Below are positions 36,848-45,886 of a DNA stretch of 64,000 bases, one piece after another. Under the pieces are notes generated by a model, which did no database searches, was not told the origin of the DNA, and was given only the letters and a program-made list of their open reading frames with translations. The DNA comes from Massilia forsythiae. GTDB taxonomy: Bacteria; Pseudomonadota; Gammaproteobacteria; Burkholderiales; Burkholderiaceae_D. The position numbers and the translations under genes were made by a program. Position 1 is the first letter of the stretch; each line of letters starts with the position of its first letter. The DNA lies in the NCBI RefSeq assembly GCF_012849555.1, contig NZ_CP051685.1:4216001-4280000 (forward strand). The letters run 5' to 3'.

Positions 36848-38293
36848 TTACACGCCGACCATCGACACCGCCTTGGTGTTGAGGTAGGACTCCAGCGCTT
36901 CCGGACCGCCCTCGGAGCCGTAGCCGGAATCCTTGACGCCGCCGAACGGCAGCTCGGCGCTCGGCGTGGCCGGCTGGTTAATCCACAGCATGCCGACTTC
37001 CACGCGGTTCATCAGCAGCTGGGCATTCTTGATCGAGCGCGTGAAGGCGTAGCCGGCCAGGCCGTAGGGCAGGCGGTTGGCTTCCGTGATGGCTTCGTCC
37101 AGGGTGTCGAAGGCGCGGATGCCGGCCACCGGGCCGAACGGCTCGTCGTTGAAGATGCTGGCGTCCAGCGGCACGTCGGCCAGCACGGTCGGTGCGAAGA
37201 AGTTGCCGGCCTCGCCGACGCGCTCGCCGCCGGTGGCCACCAGCGCGCCGCGGGCGCGCGCATCCTCGACCACCTTGCGCATCGCATCCACGCGGCGCGC
37301 ATTGGCCAGCGGCCCCAGGGTCGTACCTTCGAGCAGGCCGTCGCCCAGCTTCAGGCTCTCGGCATGCTGCACCAGCGCACGCGTGAACTCGTCCTTGACC
37401 GCGCGGTGCACCAGGAAGCGGGTCGGCGAAATGCACACCTGGCCGGCGTTGCGGAACTTGGCGGCGCCGGCCGCCTTGACGGCCAGGGCGACATCGGCAT
37501 CCTCGGCGACGATCACCGGTGCGTGGCCGCCCAGCTCCATCGTCACGCGTTTCATGTGGGCGCCGGCCAGCGCCGCCAGCTGCTTGCCGACCGGGGTGGA
37601 GCCGGTGAAGGTGACCTTGCGGATGACCGGATGCGGGATCAGGTAGCCGGAAATCTCGGCCGGGTCGCCGAACACCAGGCCCACCGTGCCGGCCGGCATG
37701 CCGGCATCGACGAAGCACTGGAACAGCGCCGCCGGCGATGCCGGGGTCTCTTCCGGCGCCTTGCATAGGAACGAGCAGCCGGTCGCGAGCGCGGCGGCCA
37801 GCTTGCGGACGATCTGGTTGATCGGGAAGTTCCACGGCGTGAAGGCGGCCACCGGGCCGACCGGTTCCTTCAGCACCAGCTGCTGGGCGGCCGGGTTGCG
37901 CGCCGGGACCACGCGGCCGTACACGCGCATGCCCTCGAAGGCGAACCAGTCGATGATCTCGGCGCCGGCCATCACTTCCGCCTTGGCTTCGGCCAGCGGC
38001 TTGCCCTGTTCCTGGGTCAGTAGGCGGGCGATGTCGGCGGCGCGCTCGCGCAGCAGGCCGGCGGCGCGGCGCATGGTGGCGGCGCGTTCCGCCGCCGGCA
38101 CCGCGCGCCAGGCCTCGAAACCCTTCTGGGCCGCGGCCAGCGCCGCGTCGAGGTCGGCGATGGCGGCGTGGGCGACCGCGCCGATCGCCTGCCCGGTGGC
38201 CGGGTTGCGCACCGGGATCGTCTTGCCGCCGCTGGCGTCGCGCCATTCGTTGGCGATCAGGAGGCGGGTGTCGGGATAGCTGGAAGTGGTCAT
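36848..38293 (-). CDS. gabD: NAD(P)-dependent succinate-semialdehyde dehydrogenase
   Basis: The 481-residue protein is full length for GabD. The general-base glutamate is in [13 protein letters not shown], the catalytic cysteine in [12 protein letters not shown], and the cofactor loop in [14 protein letters not shown]. The C-terminal [26 protein letters not shown] is typical of this subfamily. It oxidises succinate semialdehyde to succinate in GABA and related pathways. The ATG at 38293 has an AAGGAA site. It converges with the SIMPL gene. A GABA transaminase is not in the window, so the substrate source is inferred. Confidence 0.94.
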   Translation of the reverse strand: MTTSSYPDTRLLIANEWRDASGGKTIPVRNPATGQAIGAVAHAAIADLDAALAAAQKGFEAWRAVPAAERAATMRRAAGLLRERAADIARLLTQEQGKPLAEAKAEVMAGAEIIDWFAFEGMRVYGRVVPARNPAAQQLVLKEPVGPVAAFTPWNFPINQIVRKLAAALATGCSFLCKAPEETPASPAALFQCFVDAGMPAGTVGLVFGDPAEISGYLIPHPVIRKVTFTGSTPVGKQLAALAGAHMKRVTMELGGHAPVIVAEDADVALAVKAAGAAKFRNAGQVCISPTRFLVHRAVKDEFTRALVQHAESLKLGDGLLEGTTLGPLANARRVDAMRKVVEDARARGALVATGGERVGEAGNFFAPTVLADVPLDASIFNDEPFGPVAGIRAFDTLDEAITEANRLPYGLAGYAFTRSIKNAQLLMNRVEVGMLWINQPATPSAELPFGGVKDSGYGSEGGPEALESYLNTKAVSMVGV

Positions 38294-38374
38294 CGGTGTC
38301 GGTTCCTTTGCGAGGTCAAGCGTGTCAACGAAGCCGACATCATCGCATCCCTGCGCATTCTTTGCCGGGAAGGC

Positions 38375-38402
38375 AAAAAAAACGCCGGGCGGACCCGGCG
38401 TT
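38375..38402 (-). terminator. Rho-independent terminator of dctA
   Basis: On the minus strand the stem ACGCCGGG / CCCGGCGT (38382-38401) is followed by a run of T (38375-38382). It lies about 40 bases beyond the dctA stop. Confidence 0.9.
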
Positions 38403-38440
38403 CGAACGAGGAGGAGGGCGGGGCACGTGGCCCCGAAAAC

Positions 38441-39739
38441 TCAGGCCGCTTCGCGCATCGGGCGCAGGTCGGTCTTGTCGTCCAGGCTCGGATTGGCCAG
38501 TTCGGCGGCCAGGCGCTGCTGGTCCAGTTCGCCTTCCCATTTCGACACGACGATGGTGGCGACGCCGTTGCCGATGATGTTGGTCAGGGCGCGGCATTCG
38601 CTCATGAACTTGTCGATGCCCAGGATCAGGGTCATGCCTGCCACCGGGATGGTCGGGACCACGGCCAGGGTCGCGGCCAGGGTGATGAAACCGGCGCCGG
38701 TGATGCCGGACGCACCCTTCGAAGTCAGCATCGCCACGAACAAGATGGTCAGTTCCTGGGTCAGGGTCAGCTCGGTGTTGGTCGCCTGGGCAACGAACAG
38801 GGCGGCCATGGTCATGTAGATGTTGGTGCCATCCAGGTTGAACGAGTAGCCGGTCGGTACCACCAGGCCCACCACCGATTTCGGGCAGCCCAGGCGTTCC
38901 AGCTTGCGCATGATGGCCGGCAGCGCGCTTTCCGACGAGCTGGTGCCCAGCACGATCAGCAATTCTTCCTTGATATAGGCGAGGAACTTGAAGATCGAGA
39001 AGCCGGTGAAGCGGGCGATGGTGCCCAGCACGATGGCCACGAACAGGAAGCAGGTCAGGTAGAACGAGCCGACCAGCGATGCCAGCGGAATCAGCGACTT
39101 GACGCCGTATTTGCCGATGGTGAAGGCCATGGCGCCGAAGGCGCCGATCGGGGCGGCCTTCATGATGATGTTCACCACGCCGAAGATGGCGTGCGACAGG
39201 TCTTCGATCAGGCGCGCCACCGGACGGCCGCGCTCGCCCAGCATCGACAGCGAAAAGCCGAACAGGATCGCGATCAAGAGCACCTGCAGGATCTCGCCCT
39301 TGGCGAACGCATCCACGAAGGTGTTCGGGATGATGTTCAGCAGGAAGTCGGTGGTCGTCAGCGACTTGGTCTTTTCGGTGTACTGGGCGATCGAGTGGGT
39401 GTCGATCGTCGCCGGGTTGACGTTGAAGCCGGCGCCCGGCTTGATCAGGTTGGCGACGATCAGGCCGATGGCCAGCGCGAAGGTCGAGACGACCTCGAAG
39501 TACAGCAGGGCCTTGCCGCCGACGCGGCCGATCTTCTTCATGTCCTGCATGCCGGCAATGCCGGCGACCACGGTACAGAAGATCACCGGCGCGATGATCA
39601 TCTTGATCAGTTTCACGAAGCCGTCTCCCAAGGGCTTCATGTCGGCACCCAGTTTCGGATCGAAGATGCCCAGCAGGACACCCAGGATGATCGCGAACAG
39701 TACCTGGATGTACAGGACTTTATAGAAAGGTTTTTTCAT
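38441..39739 (-). CDS. dctA: C4-dicarboxylate:proton/sodium symporter DctA
   Basis: The 432-residue membrane protein is full length for DctA, with eight or more hydrophobic helices. Diagnostic stretches include [21 protein letters not shown], the serine-rich hairpin [22 protein letters not shown] and the ending motif [12 protein letters not shown]. It imports succinate, fumarate, malate and aspartate-type acids. The ATG at 39739 corresponds to the usual family start; an upstream ATG at 39802 adds 21 unlikely residues. It has its own terminator and lies next to gabD, whose product succinate is a DctA substrate, though they are separate transcripts. Confidence 0.97.
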   Translation of the reverse strand: MKKPFYKVLYIQVLFAIILGVLLGIFDPKLGADMKPLGDGFVKLIKMIIAPVIFCTVVAGIAGMQDMKKIGRVGGKALLYFEVVSTFALAIGLIVANLIKPGAGFNVNPATIDTHSIAQYTEKTKSLTTTDFLLNIIPNTFVDAFAKGEILQVLLIAILFGFSLSMLGERGRPVARLIEDLSHAIFGVVNIIMKAAPIGAFGAMAFTIGKYGVKSLIPLASLVGSFYLTCFLFVAIVLGTIARFTGFSIFKFLAYIKEELLIVLGTSSSESALPAIMRKLERLGCPKSVVGLVVPTGYSFNLDGTNIYMTMAALFVAQATNTELTLTQELTILFVAMLTSKGASGITGAGFITLAATLAVVPTIPVAGMTLILGIDKFMSECRALTNIIGNGVATIVVSKWEGELDQQRLAAELANPSLDDKTDLRPMREAA

Positions 39740-39892
39740 GGTTTGTTTAGCTTCATACGCTAATGATAGTGCCGTCATCATCACGCAAAATATCTGCGCC
39801 ATCTATTGTGGAAAACCGCAACACCAGGGGTGATAACCACACTGCAGTTACGTGAATATCTGTGAGGAAACATCAGCTTGGCGCGCCCGCCG

Positions 39893-41281
39893 TCACTGCC
39901 CGTTGCCGGCGCCGGTCTCACCCGTCGGCGGCTGGCGAAACACCACGCCGCCCTTCATCACGAAGCCGACCCGGCGCAACGCGGCGATATCCGCGGTCGG
40001 GTCGCCGTCGACCGCCACCAGATCGGCCAGCGCCTCGGGCCGGATCGCGCCCAGGTCGGGGCGTCCGAGGATGCCGGCCGCGACCACGGTGGCGGCGCGC
40101 AGCGCCTCGGCCGGGCGCATGCCCAGGCGCACCAGCCATTCCAGTTCGCGTTCGTTGGTGCCGTGCGCAAACACGCCGACGTCGCTGCCGTTGCCGATGG
40201 TCACGCCGAGGCGGCGCGCCAGCCGGAATGCGCGCTCGGCCTGCTGCATGGCCGGGGTCGGCGCGCCGCCGCGCACGTGCTTCTGGAAGTACTCGCCGAT
40301 GGCTTCGGGGGCGGTCAGGGTCGGCACGTAGGCGGTGCCGCGCTCGACCATCAGCCTGAAGGTGGCCTCGCTGGCGCCGTAGCCGTGCTCGATGGTGTCG
40401 ACCCCGGCCAGCACCGCCAGGCGGATGGCGTCGTCGCTGCTGGCATGGGCCGCCACCTTGCGTCCGCTCACGTGGGCGGCAGCCACGATCGCCTTCATTT
40501 CCTCCAGCGTGAAGGTGGGGCGGGTACTGCCGTCGACGCCGGTGCGGTAGTCGGCATAGAACTTGATCCAGTCGGCGCCGTGCGCGGCCTGTTCGCGCAC
40601 CGCCCTGGTGACCTCGTCGGTACCGGTGGCCTGCTGGGCGCCGTAGGGAATGTCCATGTCGGGGCGGTAGCTGCGCTCGGCCGGCCCGTAGCTGGCGCTG
40701 GCGACGATGGCGCGCGTGGCCACCAGCAGGCGCGGGCCCGGCACCTGCCCCTCGTCGATGGCGCGCCTGATGCCGACGTCGGCGTAGCCGGCGCCCTCGG
40801 TGCCGAGGTCGCGCAGCGTGGTGAAGCCGGCCTGCAGGGTGTCGGCCGCATGGCGCACCGCCAGCGCCACGCGGTAGGCGGGCGCTTCCTTGATCACCTG
40901 GTCGTCCCAGGTGGTCTCGTTGTACGGATGCAGCAGCACGTGCGAATGCAGGTCGATCAGGCCCGGGATCAGGGTCTTGCCGGGAAGGGCGATGCGCGCG
41001 ATCCCGGCCGGCAGCGTCATGCTCTGTGCCGGCCCCACGGCCTGCACCCGGCCGCGCGCCACCAGCACGCTCCAGCCGGGATGGGCGGCGCCGTCGCCGG
41101 TCCAGACACGGTCCGGAGTGAGCAGCAGCGGCTGCGCCGCGGCGGCGGTGCCGGGTGCGCCGGCCGGCGACTGGGCCTGCGCAGGCGCGCCGGCAGCGAG
41201 CGCAAGGGCGAGGGCGATGGGCGCCACGGCAGTGCGCAGGGAGCGCCGGGAAGGGGAGAGAGGATTGGTCCAGGTCGGCAT
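39893..41281 (-). CDS. Exported amidohydrolase (imidazolonepropionase-like family)
   Basis: From the ATG at 41281 the protein has 462 residues with a signal peptide (hydrophobic VAPIALALALAAGAPAQAQ near residues 18-36). The metal-dependent hydrolase signatures are IPGLIDLHSHVLLHP (metal-binding HxH), the later KVAAHASSDDAI, IEHGYGA and the aspartate in GNGSDVGVF. The family includes Xaa-Pro dipeptidases and aryl-acylamidases of the periplasm. The exact substrate cannot be read from sequence. Longer starts up to 41401 exist in frame but lack a leader advantage. It is divergent from the metalloprotease gene across a 369-bp AT-rich region. Confidence 0.9.
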   Translation of the reverse strand: MPTWTNPLSPSRRSLRTAVAPIALALALAAGAPAQAQSPAGAPGTAAAAQPLLLTPDRVWTGDGAAHPGWSVLVARGRVQAVGPAQSMTLPAGIARIALPGKTLIPGLIDLHSHVLLHPYNETTWDDQVIKEAPAYRVALAVRHAADTLQAGFTTLRDLGTEGAGYADVGIRRAIDEGQVPGPRLLVATRAIVASASYGPAERSYRPDMDIPYGAQQATGTDEVTRAVREQAAHGADWIKFYADYRTGVDGSTRPTFTLEEMKAIVAAAHVSGRKVAAHASSDDAIRLAVLAGVDTIEHGYGASEATFRLMVERGTAYVPTLTAPEAIGEYFQKHVRGGAPTPAMQQAERAFRLARRLGVTIGNGSDVGVFAHGTNERELEWLVRLGMRPAEALRAATVVAAGILGRPDLGAIRPEALADLVAVDGDPTADIAALRRVGFVMKGGVVFRQPPTGETGAGNGQ

Positions 41282-41650
41282 GCCGGTCTTCTTGTCGTTA
41301 TATAAATGGGAAGCCGCCATCATAGCGAAGCGCTTGCCGCATGTCTGCATGCGCAGCCCTTGTACGCCGGCATTGGCGATGCCAGGCGCATGCACATTCA
41401 TATTTTCATTGCAAGCTTATCGATAAGAAAATAGACAACTTTTTTTGTGTTTCTACAAATTTACTACATCCAACAAAATACCTTGTATTAATGCAAATCA
41501 ACCAATAGTATTAAAAAGTTGTATTGATTTAATTGCATCGAGGCAAGCAGTGCCTGCGCAGCATTTGCGGGCCGTAGGAAGTCCAGGTAGCACCGTACCA
41601 CGACACATAAGAGCTCATAACAGCATCACTAAGTCGAGAGAGGACACTGC
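41282..41650. promoter_or_regulatory. AT-rich divergent promoter region upstream of the metalloprotease gene
   Basis: No gene is seen. The part from about 41400 to 41545 is strikingly AT-rich in a GC-rich genome. It contains the palindrome CTTATCGATAAG (41416-41427), a T-tract, and several TATTAA/TTGTAT-like strings that could make promoters, but I could not assign one. Its composition would suit H-NS binding, and an H-NS-family gene lies at 53559-53951. A GAGAGGA site precedes the protease ATG. Confidence 0.5.
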
Positions 41651-44600
41651 ATGAAAACGAAGTCGTCGACCTCACGCCGTCAGCGCGTGCCGCAACAGGC
41701 GCAGCGCGCCCCGGGAATGACATCCATCGCCCTGTGCGTCGCCCTGGCCTTCGGCGCTGCCCTGCCGGCGGCGCAGGCCCAGGCGCAAGCCGCCAAGAGC
41801 GCGCTGAGCCAGCGCGCCGCACCGTTCTGGCAGAGCGCCGGCGTGGTGTCGGACGCGCAGGCCGGTGCCGCCAGGACCAGCGCCGCCGCCAAGACCCCGG
41901 CGCTGTCGCTCAAGCGCTACCATGCGGTCACCCTCGACATGCCGGGCATGCAGTCGCTCACCGCGGGCGCGCCGATGGAGCGCGCCGACGGCGCCGTGAC
42001 CGGCACCCTGACGATTTCGCTGCCGCATCCGGACGGCGGCTTCCAGCGCTTCGTGCTGTCCGAATCGCCGGTCATGGAAGCCGGCCTGGCCGCCAGGCAT
42101 CCGGAGATCAAGACCTATAAAGGCCGCGGCCTGGACGACCCGAGCGCCACGCTGCGCATGGACATCACCCCGCAAGGCTTGCACGCCTCGGTGCGCTCAC
42201 CCAACGGCGGCTGGTACGTCGACCCATACTATGTGCAGGACACCAGCGTGTATGCCGCCTATGCGCGCGGCGACCTGGACAACCAGCACGGACCCTTGAT
42301 CGAAGGCACCGTGGACGAATCGCAGCTGGTACTGTCGCGCAGCTTCTACAAGCCGGGCGATACGGTCGAGGTGCGCGGCTCTGGCTTCGCGCCGGGCGCC
42401 AGCGTCAGCCTGAGCGTGCGCGCCGAGACCGAAGGCGCCTCGCAACTGGCCGGCGTGCCGGCCGCCACCGCCACCGCCGACGGCAAGGGCAATATCGTCG
42501 CCACGCTGGCCGGTGCCGGCAACGGCACCGGCGCCTTCGAAGTGATTGCCAGCGACGGCAACCGCAGCAGCGCCGCCGCCTTCCACGTGCTGGACGCCAA
42601 TTCGGCCGACGTCGCCGTGGCCGGCCAGCTGCGCACCTACCGCCTGGCGCTGGTCAGCGATCCGTCCTACGCCGCCTATCGACCCAATGTCGGCAACGTC
42701 ACTGCGGCCAAGGTCACCCTGATCAACCGCGTTACCCAGGTGTATGAGGAAGAAACCTCGATCCGCCTGGTGCTGATCGACGGCACCGACGCGCTGAACC
42801 TGGACACCGCCGCCAAGATGACCGGTCCCGACGGACCGTGCGGCGGCTCGGCCTGTTTCGCGTCCGATATAAGCACTTCGTGCGGCCCCGACATCCTGGC
42901 CCGCAACCGTATCGTCGCCGGGTTGCTGGCAGGCGCCAGCAACTTCGACATCGGCCACATTGCTCTGGGCCTGAACGGCGGCGGCATCGCCAGCCTGGGC
43001 GTGGTGGGCCGCGCCAGCAAGGCGCAGGGCTGCACCGGCATCCCGACCCCGGTGGGCGACTTCTACGCGGTCGACTACGTGGCGCACGAGATGGGCCACC
43101 AGTTCTCCGGCAACCACACCTTCAACGGTGTGCAACTGAATTGCGCCGGCGGCAACCGCAACACCGGCACCTCGGTCGAGCCGGGCAGCGGCTCCTCGAT
43201 CATGGCCTATGCCGGCATCTGCACCACCGACAACCTGCAGACCCACAGCGACGCCTACTGGTCACAGCGCAGCTTCGACGAGATCGTCGCCTACACCTCG
43301 GGTGCAGAAAATAGCCTGAACGAAGTGCAGATGGGCGTGCTGACCGGCTTCGCCACCGACGGGCAACAATTTCAGCTCGCCTATAACGGCAACCTGTCGG
43401 CGCCGATCGTGCGCGGCGCCAACTTCACCACTGCCGGCATCAAGGCCGCTATCGAGGGCATCGCCGGCTGGCCGGCGGGCGCCATCGTCACCGTCAGCGC
43501 CGTGGGCGACACTGCGTTCACCGTCACCTTCGGCGGCACGCTGGGCGGCGTCAACACGAGTCAGCTGTTCCTGGCCAATGCCAGCGGCGGCGCCAGCGGC
43601 TACATCGGCGAGATCATCGCCGGCGGCCCCACCACGCGCCGCGGCACGGTCTCCACGACCGGCAACACCGCGCCCAACGTGACCGCGCCGGCCGGCTACA
43701 CGATCCCGGTGCGCACCCCGTTCGCCCTGACCGGCAGCGCCACCGACCCGGACGGCGATCCGCTCACCTACATGTGGGAACAGAACGACCGCGGCGCCGC
43801 CACCGGCACCGGCCTGATCAGCAACACCAAGCTCAACGGCCCGCTGTTCCGCCAGTTCGGCACCCGCGCCGTGGTCAGCGCCACCGATACCCTGATCTAC
43901 GATTCGCCGGGCGAGAACCACACCACCGCCGATCCGACCCGCGTGTTCCCGGACATGAAGCAGATCCTGTCCAACAACACCAACGCCGGGACCGGCGTGT
44001 GCCCGACCGCGGCCGCCACCCCGACCGCGGCCGACATCGAGTGCTTCTCGGAGTACCTGCCGACCGCCGCCTACGTCGGCGTTCCCAATGTCAATGCCAA
44101 TCCGGCCTCGCTCAACTTCCGCCTGACCGCGCGCGACGGCCGCGGCGGCGTCAACAGCGCCAACACGCGGCTGACACTGGCGCCGAACGCCGGTCCGTTC
44201 CTGGTCACCTACCCGAACACGGCGACGGTCGTGGATGCGGGCAGCGCCCAGACCGTGACCTGGAGCGTGGCCAATACCGACGTCGCCCCGGTGAACACCG
44301 CCAGCGTCAAGATCACCCTGTCGCTTGACGGCGGCACCACCTTCCCGATCGTGCTGGCCGAGAGCGTGCCGAACAACGGCAGCGCCAAGGTGACCCTGCC
44401 GGCGAACACCAGCAAGACCGCGCGCGTCAAGGTGGAGGCGGTCGGCAACGTGTTCTTCGACGTCTCCAACGCCGACTTTACCATCCGCCTGGCCGGCGAC
44501 GTGAACGGCGATGGCAGTGTGTCGTGCGCCGACCTGGCGGCCGTCAAGGCGGCCTTCGGCAAGCGCAGCGGACAGGCCGGCTTCGACGCGGCCGCCGACG

Positions 44601-44680
44601 TGGTCAAGGACAACGTGATCGACGCCCGCGACCTGGCCTACGTGTCGCAGCGCCTGCCGCAGGGCAGCAGCTGCAACTGA
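41651..44680 (+). CDS. Secreted reprolysin-like zinc metalloprotease with C-terminal dockerin-like module
   Basis: The 1009-residue protein has a signal peptide (hydrophobic core about residues 24-40, cleavage after AQAQA). A propeptide-like region is followed by an Ig-like module near 230-310. The metzincin catalytic domain has the zinc site HEMGHQFSGNH (H479, E480, H483, H489) and a downstream Met-turn SSIMAYAG, as in Reprolysin_4-type peptidases. Beta-sandwich modules follow (NTAPNVTAPAGYTIPVRTPF onward). The last 60 residues resemble a dockerin: a first calcium loop DVNGDGSVSCAD (D950, N952, D954, S956, D961), and a second, degenerate loop DVVKDNVIDARD. A GAGAGGA site precedes the ATG. 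The neighbour downstream encodes a cohesin-domain PEP-CTERM protein, so the two may dock. The fold assignment of the dockerin is by motif only. Confidence 0.9.
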   Translation: MKTKSSTSRRQRVPQQAQRAPGMTSIALCVALAFGAALPAAQAQAQAAKSALSQRAAPFWQSAGVVSDAQAGAARTSAAAKTPALSLKRYHAVTLDMPGMQSLTAGAPMERADGAVTGTLTISLPHPDGGFQRFVLSESPVMEAGLAARHPEIKTYKGRGLDDPSATLRMDITPQGLHASVRSPNGGWYVDPYYVQDTSVYAAYARGDLDNQHGPLIEGTVDESQLVLSRSFYKPGDTVEVRGSGFAPGASVSLSVRAETEGASQLAGVPAATATADGKGNIVATLAGAGNGTGAFEVIASDGNRSSAAAFHVLDANSADVAVAGQLRTYRLALVSDPSYAAYRPNVGNVTAAKVTLINRVTQVYEEETSIRLVLIDGTDALNLDTAAKMTGPDGPCGGSACFASDISTSCGPDILARNRIVAGLLAGASNFDIGHIALGLNGGGIASLGVVGRASKAQGCTGIPTPVGDFYAVDYVAHEMGHQFSGNHTFNGVQLNCAGGNRNTGTSVEPGSGSSIMAYAGICTTDNLQTHSDAYWSQRSFDEIVAYTSGAENSLNEVQMGVLTGFATDGQQFQLAYNGNLSAPIVRGANFTTAGIKAAIEGIAGWPAGAIVTVSAVGDTAFTVTFGGTLGGVNTSQLFLANASGGASGYIGEIIAGGPTTRRGTVSTTGNTAPNVTAPAGYTIPVRTPFALTGSATDPDGDPLTYMWEQNDRGAATGTGLISNTKLNGPLFRQFGTRAVVSATDTLIYDSPGENHTTADPTRVFPDMKQILSNNTNAGTGVCPTAAATPTAADIECFSEYLPTAAYVGVPNVNANPASLNFRLTARDGRGGVNSANTRLTLAPNAGPFLVTYPNTATVVDAGSAQTVTWSVANTDVAPVNTASVKITLSLDGGTTFPIVLAESVPNNGSAKVTLPANTSKTARVKVEAVGNVFFDVSNADFTIRLAGDVNGDGSVSCADLAAVKAAFGKRSGQAGFDAAADVVKDNVIDARDLAYVSQRLPQGSSCN

Positions 44681-44705
44681 CCACGTAACGGCGACAGGCA
44701 ATCCG

Positions 44706-44731
44706 GCTGCCGCGACCATCGTCGCGGCAGC
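44706..44731. other. Strong hairpin between the metalloprotease and cohesin genes
   Basis: GCTGCCGCGAC (44706-44716) and GTCGCGGCAGC (44721-44731) form a perfect 11-bp stem with a CATC loop. There is no poly-T after it, so it is not a standard terminator. It could slow decay of, or separate, the two parts of a bicistronic transcript. Confidence 0.6.
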
Positions 44732-44775
44732 ACCTCATAAGACATGCCCGAAGGGGCGACAAGGAGAATGACAAC

Positions 44776-45360
44776 ATGAAGCGATGGAAAACACTTTTCG
44801 GCGCCGTCGCGCTGAGCGCGGCCTGCGTACCGGCCTGGGCCGTGCCGACGCTGAGCTTCACCTCGCCCGGCAGCGTGCCGCCCGGTTCGTTCGTCGGCGT
44901 GGACGTCGTGATCTCGGACGTGAGCGACCTGTATGCCTACAACTTCTCGATCACCTTCGATCCGAAGGTGGTGGACGTGGGTGGCGTCAGCCAGCAGGGT
45001 TTCCTAAGCAGTGCCGGTCCGACCTTCGGCACCACGGGCGAGATCGACAACAGCACAGGCATCATCTCGTTCGCGGGCTATACGCTGGTCGGCCCGCAGG
45101 CAGGTGCATCCGGCAGCGGCAGCTTGCTGCACATCACGTTCAACGCGCTGGCGAACGGGGTGTCGTCGCTGAATTTCTCCGACCTCGTGTTCCTCGACAG
45201 TAATTTGAACGATATCGCGGTCACCGCGAATCCCGGGTCGGTGACGATCAGCACGATCGACGTGCCGGAGCCGGGCAGCTGGATGCTGGTGGGGATCGGC
45301 GCGGTTGCCGCAGCCGCGCTGCGCCGCCGTACCGGTGCCCGTTGCGCCGCCTGCGCCTGA
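44776..45360 (+). CDS. Cohesin-domain protein with PEP-CTERM sorting signal
   Basis: The 194-residue protein has a signal peptide (residues 1-22, ending AWA). A single cohesin-like beta-sandwich follows: VGVDVVISDVSDLYAYNFSI, then TFDPKVVDVGGV, the ISFAGYTL and GSLLHITFNALA strands, and SSLNFSDLVFLDS. This order is typical of type I cohesins and of cohesin-like modules in PEP-CTERM proteins. The C-terminus is a PEP-CTERM signal: VPEPGSWM, a hydrophobic helix, and RRR. Exosortase would cut it and attach the mature part to the cell surface or exopolysaccharide. No exosortase gene is in the window. An AAGGAG site precedes the ATG. The position right after a dockerin-bearing protease suggests it is the receptor for that enzyme. 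Confidence 0.92.
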   Translation: MKRWKTLFGAVALSAACVPAWAVPTLSFTSPGSVPPGSFVGVDVVISDVSDLYAYNFSITFDPKVVDVGGVSQQGFLSSAGPTFGTTGEIDNSTGIISFAGYTLVGPQAGASGSGSLLHITFNALANGVSSLNFSDLVFLDSNLNDIAVTANPGSVTISTIDVPEPGSWMLVGIGAVAAAALRRRTGARCAACA

Positions 45361-45378
45361 ACGCGCAGCGCCGGCTGC

Positions 45379-45413
45379 GCCGGACCGGCCGCCAGGCCGG
45401 CCCGGCTTTTTTT
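45379..45413 (+). terminator. Rho-independent terminator after the cohesin gene
   Basis: A stem of GCCGG-A-CCGGCC (45379-45390) with GGCCGG-C-CCGGC (45395-45406), closing a GCCA loop and with one mismatch, is followed by seven T residues (45407-45413). It lies 19 bases after the stop codon. Confidence 0.92.
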
Positions 45414-45820
45414 CATTCGTGGTCCTGGCGCGCCTGCTCGATGCCGAGCGCGAGGTCGCCGAGGAAGGCGGCGCCCTTGCCCGACAGCGCGATGTCCGGC
45501 ACCGCCAGCTCGACCAGGCAGGCCAGCGACTGGCGGAACCAGTCCATGTCGGTGCCCATCAGCGGCAGCGCGTGGGCGTCGTTCAGGTAGTGCACGGCGC
45601 GCGCCAGCAGGCCGGTATCGCGCCCGTGGCCGGCCACCAGCGGGGCGAAGTCGGCGGCTTCGCGCGCGAACTTCGCCGCCAGGGTTTCCAGGATGTCGCG
45701 CGAGACCTGCGGTTGCCCGGCGGCCAGCACGACGTGCGCCAGTTCCAGGCAGGCCTCGTGCAGGCCGGGGATGTCGACGCCATCGGCGTCGGAGTCGGAA
45801 TGGAAATCGGTATCTGTCAT
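45413..45820 (-). CDS. Hypothetical protein, 135 aa
   Basis: I do not recognise the family. The protein is soluble and acidic, with no signal peptide. After a polar start (TDTDFHSDSDADG) it appears all-helical: IPGLHEACLELAHVVLAAG, VSRDILETLAAKFAREA, DTGLLARAVHYLNDA, MDWFRQSLACLVELAVP and the last helix. This resembles small helical-bundle proteins, but no motif identifies it. Its stop codon lies at the edge of the T-run of the convergent terminator. It is separated from the 3-hydroxybutyrate dehydrogenase gene by 66 bases in the same orientation and may be co-transcribed. Confidence 0.75.
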   Translation of the reverse strand: MTDTDFHSDSDADGVDIPGLHEACLELAHVVLAAGQPQVSRDILETLAAKFAREAADFAPLVAGHGRDTGLLARAVHYLNDAHALPLMGTDMDWFRQSLACLVELAVPDIALSGKGAAFLGDLALGIEQARQDHE

Positions 45821-45886
45821 GGTGGCGCCATTCTAGACCAGACGCCGCTTGCAGGCGTCCGGTCGGGTGCGCGCTTCAGTGGCGCC

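Noticed and set aside
41445-41654. 69-codon frame in the AT-rich region upstream of the metalloprotease
   Set aside because: AT-rich non-coding composition, no ribosome site and overlap with the protease start.
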